Assembly: GCF_024362525.1 (NCBI RefSeq)
Contig: NZ_CP101458.1
Span: 2,790,001 to 2,854,000 of the forward strand
Origin: Natrononativus amylolyticus
Lineage (GTDB): Archaea; Halobacteriota; Halobacteria; Halobacteriales; Natrialbaceae
Length of the DNA: 64,000 nt
Direction: 5' to 3'
Within the stretch, counting starts at the first letter, position 1; the number at the start of each line of letters is the position of its first letter. The position numbers and the translations under genes were made by a program. The notes under the pieces were generated by a model. That model ran no database searches. It was not told the origin of the DNA and worked only from the letters and a program-made list of their open reading frames with translations. Positions 58,306 to 64,000 of the stretch are shown piece after piece.

Positions 58306-60546
58306 ATGTCCGACGACGAGCCATCCACCGACGACGGAGTACCGCGAGAGAACTCGACTGCCGACCGGCCGGCGGCGACCGACGGCGGATCGGAGTCCGG
58401 AACCAGCGGCAACGAGGTCGACGAGAACAGCAAACGGGACCAGCTCGAGGAGGTGACCGAAAACCCCGAGGGCGAGGAGCTGACGACCGACCACGGCGTC
58501 AAGGTCACCGACACGGACAACTCCCTGAAGGCGGGCGAGCGCGGCCCGACGATCATGGAGGACTTCCACTTCCGGGAGAAGATGACCCAGTTCGACCACG
58601 AGTCGATCCCGGAACGGGTCGTCCACGCCCGCGGCACCGGCGCCCACGGCTACTTCCAGCCCTACGAGGATCCCGATCTCGGCGACGAATACGACGATCT
58701 CGAGGAGGTGACCAAGGCGAAGGTGCTGACCGATTCCGACCAGAAGACGCCCGTTTTCGTTCGGTTCTCGACGGTCGTCGGCTCGCGGGGCTCGTCCGAC
58801 ACCGTCCGGGACGTCCGCGGGTTCGCGACGAAGTTCTACACCGAGGAGGGCAACTGGGACCTCGTCGGGAACAATATGCCGCCCTTCTTCATCCAGGACG
58901 CGATGGACTTCCCGGACCTGGTTCACGCGATCAAGCCCGAGCCCGATAACGCGATTCCGCAGGCCTCGGCGGCCCACGACACGTTCTGGGACTTCGCCTC
59001 GCTGAAACCGGAGACCACGCACATGCTCATGTGGGTGCTCTCCGGACGAGCCCTCCCGCGAGCCTACCGCATGATGCAGGGCTTCGGCGTCCACACCTTC
59101 CGGCTGGTCAACGACGACGGCGAGTCGGTGTTCGTCAAGTTCCACTGGACGCCCAAGCTCGGGGTCAACCAGCTCGTCTGGGACGAGACCACGAAGCTCT
59201 GGGGGAAGAGTTCGGACTTCAACCGGAAGGGACTCTACGACGTCATCGAGGAGGGGTACGACCCCGAGTGGGAGCTCGGAATTCAGATCTTCGACGAGGA
59301 GCGGGCCGAGGAGTTCGACTTCGACGTGCTCGACCCGACGAAGATCGTTCCCGAGACCGAGGTTCCGGTGCGGCCGATCGGAAAGATGGTGCTCAACGAG
59401 ACCCCCGACAACTTCTTCGCCGAGGTCGAACAGGTCGCGTTCCACCCCGGCAACGTCGTCCCCGGCATCGACTTCTCGAACGACCCGCTCCTCCAGGGCC
59501 GGCTGTTCTCCTACCAGGACACCCAGCTCAACCGCTTCGGGAGCGCCAACTGGGACGAGATTCCGATCAACCGCCCGATCGCCGAGCGCCACAACAACCA
59601 GCGCGCCGGCTTCATGCGCCAGGAGATCAACGAGGGGAAGGTATCCTACAAGCCGAACTCGATCGGCGACGACGACCCACAGGAGGTCCCCGAGGAGGAG
59701 GGCGGCTACGAACACTACGCCGAGAAGGTAGACGGAAAGAAGATCCGCAACCGCAGCGAGAGCTTCGAGGACCACTTCACGCAGGCGCGGCTGTTCTGGA
59801 ATTCGATGAGCGAACCCGAAAAGCAGAACATCGTCGACGCCGCCCACTTCGAACTCGGCAAGGTCGGTCGCATGGAGATCCGCGAGCGGATGGTGTACGA
59901 CCTGTTCAACAACGTCGACCACGAGTTCGCCAAACGCGTCGCCGAGGGGATCGGGGTCGAACCGCCCGAGGAACCCGGCGACCAGCTGCCGGATCACGAC
60001 CGGGAGGATCCGTCGCTCAGCATGGAGAACCGGACGCCGGACACGATCGAAACCCGCAAGATCGCGGTGTTGCTCGACGACGGCTTCGACGACGACCACG
60101 TCTCGAAACTCCAGTCGGCGCTCGAGGATGAAGGCGCTCGAGTCAAGATCATCTCGAAGGTCCTCGGCGAGAAGTCGGGCGCCGACGGCGAGACGGTCGA
60201 CCCCGACCAGCACCACGTCGCGGCGGCCTCGGTCGCCTTCGACGCGGTCGTCGTCCCCGGCGGGAGCGAGAGCGTCGACGCGATGGGCGGGCAGGGCACT
60301 CCGAAACACTTCGTCGCGGAGGCGTTCAAGCACTACAAGCCGGTCGCCGCCCTCGGCGAGGGCGTGGACCTGCTCGAGGCCGTCGAGCTACCGGGCGTCG
60401 ACCTCTCCGACGGCGACTTGGTCTCGGATCAGGGCGTCGTGACGAGTCGGGACGGCGAGGACCTCGAGTCGTTCCTCGAGGCGTTCGTCGACGCGGTCGC
60501 CGCCCACCGCCACTGGGAGCGCGAGCCGGCGGAAGTGCCCGCGTAG
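58306..60546 (+). CDS. katE: Large-subunit monofunctional catalase KatE
   Basis: This 746-residue protein is a clade 2 (HPII-type) haem catalase. The catalytic His108 lies in VVHARGTGAHG; FVRFSTVVGSRGS and GNNMPPFF (active-site Asn) follow; the haem-ligand tyrosine is in RLFSYQDTQLNRFG. A C-terminal flavodoxin/DJ-1-like domain (about 580-746: KIAVLLDDGFDDDHVS, VVVPGG) gives the large size. The 60-residue N-terminal extension is acidic and disordered. Many haloarchaea rely on KatG instead, so this copy may be acquired. The start at 58306 follows the disordered extension typical of the family. Confidence 0.95.
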   Translation: MSDDEPSTDDGVPRENSTADRPAATDGGSESGTSGNEVDENSKRDQLEEVTENPEGEELTTDHGVKVTDTDNSLKAGERGPTIMEDFHFREKMTQFDHESIPERVVHARGTGAHGYFQPYEDPDLGDEYDDLEEVTKAKVLTDSDQKTPVFVRFSTVVGSRGSSDTVRDVRGFATKFYTEEGNWDLVGNNMPPFFIQDAMDFPDLVHAIKPEPDNAIPQASAAHDTFWDFASLKPETTHMLMWVLSGRALPRAYRMMQGFGVHTFRLVNDDGESVFVKFHWTPKLGVNQLVWDETTKLWGKSSDFNRKGLYDVIEEGYDPEWELGIQIFDEERAEEFDFDVLDPTKIVPETEVPVRPIGKMVLNETPDNFFAEVEQVAFHPGNVVPGIDFSNDPLLQGRLFSYQDTQLNRFGSANWDEIPINRPIAERHNNQRAGFMRQEINEGKVSYKPNSIGDDDPQEVPEEEGGYEHYAEKVDGKKIRNRSESFEDHFTQARLFWNSMSEPEKQNIVDAAHFELGKVGRMEIRERMVYDLFNNVDHEFAKRVAEGIGVEPPEEPGDQLPDHDREDPSLSMENRTPDTIETRKIAVLLDDGFDDDHVSKLQSALEDEGARVKIISKVLGEKSGADGETVDPDQHHVAAASVAFDAVVVPGGSESVDAMGGQGTPKHFVAEAFKHYKPVAALGEGVDLLEAVELPGVDLSDGDLVSDQGVVTSRDGEDLESFLEAFVDAVAAHRHWEREPAEVPA

Positions 60547-60614
60547 CTCGCCGAGACACCTCGGTTTCCGACGTCGCTGACGGCTCGAAAACGGTCGGTA
60601 CCGGCCCGAAGCCG

Positions 60615-61643
60615 CTAGCGGGACTCGAGTCCGACGCCCTCCGCCAGCAGCTCGTGCGAACGCAGCGCGCTCTCGTGGTCCGGCGTGACGTGCTGGATCA
60701 TCACCTCGTCGACGCCGACGCGGTCGGCCAGTTGCTCGAGCAATCCCGCGAGGGTCTCCGGGCTGCCGGAGATCGCCCGCGGCCACTCGTCGGCGTCGAG
60801 TCGAACGGGCGTCGGCTCGGGAACGCCGCCGAGTTCGTCGATCGCCTCCTCGACGGAGGGTGTCGAGCCGACGATTCCCCGCTGGAGCCGCTGGAACGAC
60901 GCCTCGGCGACCGCGCGCAGCCGCGCCGCCGCCTCGTCAGTTTCAGCGCAGACGGCGTTCACCGCGACGATTCCGTGGGGGTCGGCGGCCCCGCCCGCAG
61001 ACGCCGAGGGGGAAAACGCCTCGCGATAGGTCTCGACGGAGTGGGCGGCGAACTGCGGCCGGATGAACGCCGCGAAGCAGTACCGCAGCCCGAGGTCGGC
61101 CGCGATCTCGGCGCTCGAGGGACTCGAGCCGAGCAGCCAGGGGACCGGCGGGGAGTCGCTCGAGCGCGGGATCTCGAGGTCGGCGTAGGCGTGACCCTCC
61201 GAAAACTCGTCGTAGAGGTGGCTGACGACCGCCTCCACCTTCTCTGCGTGGTCCTCGTCGGGGTTCTCGACGTATCGGTCGGTCTCGAGGGCGCTGTCGG
61301 ATGCAGGCGAGCCGTTCGCCCGTCCCAACCCCGCGTCGATCCGGCCGGGGGCGAGGCCGTCGAGCGCCCCAAAGATTTCGGCGACCTTGAACGGGCTGTA
61401 GTGGTTGAGCAGGACGGCACCCGAACCGAGCCGGATCGAGTCCGTTTCGGCGGCGAGGTGGCCGAGCAGCACCTCGGGCGTCGTCCCGGCGAGTCGGCTC
61501 GCCATCCCGTGGTGTTCGGCCACCCAGAAGCGGGTGTAGCCGAGCCGCTCGGCCTGTCGTGCGGCCTCGACGGTGTTGGCGTACGCCTCCGTCGCGCTGG
61601 CGCCGTCGGGAACCGGCGAGAGGTCGACGACTGAGAGTTCCAT
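60615..61643 (-). CDS. LLM-class flavin-dependent oxidoreductase
   Basis: This 342-residue TIM-barrel protein matches the luciferase-like monooxygenase superfamily of the short-chain MsnO8 type. It begins MELSVVDLSPVPDGASATEA, with TRFWVAEHHGMASRLAGTTPEV near 37-56, LGSGAVLLNHYSPFKVAEIF and GRIDAGLGRANGSP following, then a typical C-terminal ALRSHELLAEGVGLESR. The substrate and whether it uses FMN or F420 are unknown. It faces katE; only 68 nt separate the stops. Confidence 0.88.
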   Translation of the reverse strand: MELSVVDLSPVPDGASATEAYANTVEAARQAERLGYTRFWVAEHHGMASRLAGTTPEVLLGHLAAETDSIRLGSGAVLLNHYSPFKVAEIFGALDGLAPGRIDAGLGRANGSPASDSALETDRYVENPDEDHAEKVEAVVSHLYDEFSEGHAYADLEIPRSSDSPPVPWLLGSSPSSAEIAADLGLRYCFAAFIRPQFAAHSVETYREAFSPSASAGGAADPHGIVAVNAVCAETDEAAARLRAVAEASFQRLQRGIVGSTPSVEEAIDELGGVPEPTPVRLDADEWPRAISGSPETLAGLLEQLADRVGVDEVMIQHVTPDHESALRSHELLAEGVGLESR

Positions 61644-61731
61644 GCTCGAGTTCGGCGACTGCGAGGGATAACGGTTAGGCCCCCGGCGATTCGTCCGGAG
61701 CTAACAGGATCGTGCCTGATAGCGCGATGGG

Positions 61732-62577
61732 TTACCACTCTCGAGCCAGATACTCCTCGAGCCGGCTGAACACCACGTGGTGATCCGCCTGGAGGTCGTC
61801 GAGCGGCGACTCGTAGCCGGCCTCGTTGAACCACTCGAACATCACGGCGTACTCCTCGCCCTGGCTCTCCTCGACCTCGTCGATAGAGAGGTGCTGCGCT
61901 CGCACTTCCGTCCCGAGAACGTCGGCGAAGCGCACCGCCATCGACCGCAGCGTGAGTTCGTCGCTCGCGAGTTCGTACGCCTCGCCCAGGTGCCGGTCGG
62001 GGTCGGCGAACACAGACGCGACGAACGCGCCCAGGTTCTCGATGTCGAGCACCTGCAGCGGCTCGCGGGGCTCGAGGCCCATCGCCAGCGTGCCGTCTTC
62101 GATCGACTCCCGGAAGCCCTCGAAGTTCTGCATGAAGAACACGGGGCGGACGACCGTCGCGGGGAGCCCCAGGTCGTCGATTCGCTCCTCGAGTTCCCAC
62201 TTGGAGTCGAAGTGGGAGATGCCGGTGTCGCGCTCGGCTCCCCCCACAGAGGAGAAGACGAGGTGGTCGATTCCGACCTCGTCGGCGAGTTCGAGGACGT
62301 TCGTGCCCTGGGAGACCTCGCCGTCGTAGCCGTGCTCCCAGAAGTTGGTGACCAGGAAGACGCCGTCGGCCTGTTCGACCAGCGGCTCGAGGCTGTTCTT
62401 CTCGGCGAGGTCCGCCTGGACGACTTCCGCGCCTCTCTCGGCGAGTTCGTGCGCTTCGGGCTTGTTCTGATCGCGGGTGAGCGCGAGGACCTCGACGTCG
62501 CGCTCGAGGAGTGCGTACGCGACCGAGCCACCCTGGGTGCCGGTCGAACCGGTAACGAGGACAGTGTCTGCGGACAT
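61732..62577 (-). CDS. NmrA/HSCARG-like NAD(P)-binding protein
   Basis: This 281-residue Rossmann-fold protein starts MSADTVLVTGSTGTQGGSVA with the GxxGxxG nucleotide motif, then the NmrA-like strand order: VLALTRDQNKPEAHELA, QADLAEKNSLEPLVEQADGVFLV. SSVGGAERDTGISHFDSKWELEE is typical of the HSCARG group, which senses NADPH/NADP and lacks an active-site tyrosine-lysine pair. It is therefore more likely a redox sensor or a weak reductase. It lies about 90 nt after the LLM gene start on the same strand, so a shared transcript is possible. Confidence 0.85.
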   Translation of the reverse strand: MSADTVLVTGSTGTQGGSVAYALLERDVEVLALTRDQNKPEAHELAERGAEVVQADLAEKNSLEPLVEQADGVFLVTNFWEHGYDGEVSQGTNVLELADEVGIDHLVFSSVGGAERDTGISHFDSKWELEERIDDLGLPATVVRPVFFMQNFEGFRESIEDGTLAMGLEPREPLQVLDIENLGAFVASVFADPDRHLGEAYELASDELTLRSMAVRFADVLGTEVRAQHLSIDEVEESQGEEYAVMFEWFNEAGYESPLDDLQADHHVVFSRLEEYLAREW

Positions 62578-62635
62578 AGCGGGACACCTACCAGCGGGAG
62601 CCACAAGAAGCTGATACCCTCGAGTGCAGCGGGGG

Positions 62636-63280
62636 TCACTCGAAGCACTCGAGTGCCTCGCCTTCGAAACGTGGGTCCGGCTCGAATTCGGGGTCTGGAG
62701 AGGCGCGGTCGCTCTCCGCCCTGAGGACGACCCGGTCGTCGACGGAGTACGTGACTCGCGTCTCCCACTCGTCGCCAGCAGATTGGGAGCCGTCGTCGTG
62801 GTGGATGGCGCTTGCGATATCGTAGACGAGCGAGACGACGACGCGTTCCTCGCCGTTTCCAACCGCACCGACTTGCGCCGCGGTGGGTTCGAATCCGAAC
62901 CCGGCGGCGTCCTCTCGGTGGTAGTCGACGAACGCGTTTCGGCGGTGAGCCTCCTCGTACCGCGTCACGTACTCGAGGACGTCCTCGTGCGAGAGCGATG
63001 CGGGCGGCTCGGGATACTCGAGCGGCGGTATCGCCTCGTCGTCGGCCGGGGCCGACGGCGGTTCCGGCGGCGTTACCGGGCAATCGTAGGTGAATTCGAC
63101 CGACGACTCGAGCGGCGGCTCGGAGGCGGTATCGAACTCCGGCGGCGTCGCGTACTCGGTCTCGGGCGTCGCGTTCGCCCGGGAGGGGTCGTCGTCGGAT
63201 TCGATACTCGAGACGCAGCCGGCGACGCCGACGGACGCGAGTGTCACGAGGAGGGCGCGACGAGAGGGGGGACGGGACAT
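62636..63280 (-). CDS. Secreted lipoprotein of unknown function
   Basis: This 214-residue protein begins MSRPPSRRALLVTLASVGVAGC, a Tat/lipobox signal with Cys22 lipidated. A Pro/Glu-rich disordered segment follows to about residue 90, then an alpha/beta region (SHEDVLEYVTRYEEAHRRNAF, ERVVVSLVYDIAS, WETRVTYSVDDRVVLRAES). It ends EALECFE. I do not recognise the fold with confidence. It lies 54 nt from the ftsY 3' end and is read in the same direction. Confidence 0.75.
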   Translation of the reverse strand: MSRPPSRRALLVTLASVGVAGCVSSIESDDDPSRANATPETEYATPPEFDTASEPPLESSVEFTYDCPVTPPEPPSAPADDEAIPPLEYPEPPASLSHEDVLEYVTRYEEAHRRNAFVDYHREDAAGFGFEPTAAQVGAVGNGEERVVVSLVYDIASAIHHDDGSQSAGDEWETRVTYSVDDRVVLRAESDRASPDPEFEPDPRFEGEALECFE

Positions 63281-63333
63281 ACGTTACCACCGTTCCGCCG
63301 CGAGAAAAGGTTCAGGGGATCGAACGGTTTCGA

Positions 63334-64000
63334 TCAGTCGTTTTCCTCGAGCAGCCGGTCGATCATCTCGTCGGGGTCGAAGCGCTCGATGTCGTCGTAG
63401 CCCTGGCCGACGCCGAGGAACAGAATGGGTTTGCCGGTGACGTGGGCCACGGAGATGGCGGCCCCGCCGTTCGAGTCGGCGTCGGCTTTCGTCAGGATCG
63501 CGCCGTCGATCGACGCGGCCTCGTCGAACTCGCGGGCGCGGTTGACGGCGTCCTGGCCCGCGACGGCCTCGTCGACGAACAGCGTCATGTCGGGACCGAC
63601 GACCCGGTCGATCTTCTCGAGCTGGTCCATCAGCCCCTCGTTGGTGTGCAGGCGGCCGGCGGTGTCGCCGAGGACGACGTCGACGTCGTTGGCCTCGGCG
63701 TACTCGACGGCGTCGTACAGCACCGCGGCGGGGTCGCCGCCCTGCTGGTGGGTGATAAGCTTCGTGTCGAGCGCCTTCGCGTGCTCTGCGATCTGCTCGT
63801 TGGCGCCCGCGCGGTAGGTGTCGCCGTTGGCCATCACGCACGAGTAACCGCGCTCCTCGAAGTAGCGGCTGAGTTTGGCGATGCTCGTCGTCTTCCCGAC
63901 GCCGTTGACGCCGGTGAAGACGATCACCAGCGGTTTGTCCTCGACCGCGATCCGCTCGTCGAAGTCGAACTGGCCGACGCTGATCACGTCGTAGATCGCG
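63334..64000 (-). CDS. ftsY: SRP receptor GTPase FtsY, cut by the right window edge
   Basis: The visible 222 residues cover the C-terminal NG part of FtsY, the membrane receptor that docks SRP54-ribosome complexes. They contain VFTGVNGVGKTTSIAKLSRY (Walker A and first switch), GDTYRAGANEQI, GDTAGRLHTNEGLMDQL, and TKADADSNGGAAISVAH, then GVGQGYDDIERFDPDEMIDRLLEEND at the C-terminus. The frame runs on past position 64000, so the acidic N-terminal region is outside. SRP54, its partner, lies about 8 kb to the left. Confidence 0.96.
   Translation of the reverse strand, partial: AIYDVISVGQFDFDERIAVEDKPLVIVFTGVNGVGKTTSIAKLSRYFEERGYSCVMANGDTYRAGANEQIAEHAKALDTKLITHQQGGDPAAVLYDAVEYAEANDVDVVLGDTAGRLHTNEGLMDQLEKIDRVVGPDMTLFVDEAVAGQDAVNRAREFDEAASIDGAILTKADADSNGGAAISVAHVTGKPILFLGVGQGYDDIERFDPDEMIDRLLEEND

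Overview
The window is chromosome from an extremely halophilic archaeon (class Halobacteria). The evidence is a GC-rich, strongly acidic coding set, Tat-dependent secretion signals (RR motif plus lipobox), TATA-type promoters placed about 25-32 nt before start codons, archaeal replication and transcription proteins (MCM, PriL, TFB), the LysW-carrier type of arginine pathway, SRP54/FtsY, and many haloarchaeal-only small proteins. The genus cannot be fixed from sequence alone; a Natrialbales-like organism is plausible.

Layout. 1-4.2 kb: the tail of a cold-shock protein, a cupin, a Ski2-like helicase with a zinc finger, a HalOD1 protein, an Lrp regulator and a BofA-like membrane protein. 4.28-5.1 kb: tRNA-Pro followed by direct and inverted fragments of its own 3' end. 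5.1-17.7 kb: a His/Cys-rich secreted protein, a SWIM zinc-finger protein, PriL, a deacetylase-like lipoprotein, an M29 aminopeptidase, an MscS channel, threonine aldolase, a phosphodiesterase, a poly-Asp lipoprotein and an XPD-type helicase. 18-21.2 kb: a large secreted DUF3494 (ice-binding-like) protein with five 99-residue repeats, then an IS5-type transposase remnant. 21.2-23.8 kb: a thioesterase, a 2H phosphoesterase and a membrane protein with a cytoplasmic winged helix.

24-33.3 kb is a complete arginine pathway in gene order argG-argH / lysW-argX-argC-argB-argD-lysK-argF, most members overlapping by about 4 nt. 33.4-41.7 kb: thrC, a TFB behind palindromes, MCM with a conserved unknown gene, a bat-type HTH regulator, a GCS2-type ligase and a C45 acyltransferase-like enzyme. 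41.7-44.7 kb: one secreted protein joining a staphylococcal-type nuclease with duplicated glutaminase-fold-like modules.

45.3-51.5 kb is an accessory zone with lower GC. It holds two frameshifted genes, a truncated tyrosine recombinase, several small regulators and zinc ribbons, and ends at tRNA-Arg(TCT), whose 3' end is repeated exactly twice more. It reads as a decayed integrative element. 51.6-64 kb is core again: UPF0200/UPF0201, SRP54, KDPG aldolase, a disulfide oxidoreductase, large catalase KatE, an LLM oxidoreductase, an NmrA-like protein, and FtsY running off the right edge.

The most unusual signal is at the two tRNA genes. Each is followed by repeat units of about 110-126 bp made of fragments of that tRNA's own 3' end, in direct and inverted orientation, while the spacer between fragments is shared between the two unrelated tRNAs (28 of 33 nt identical, plus an identical 13-nt palindromic block).
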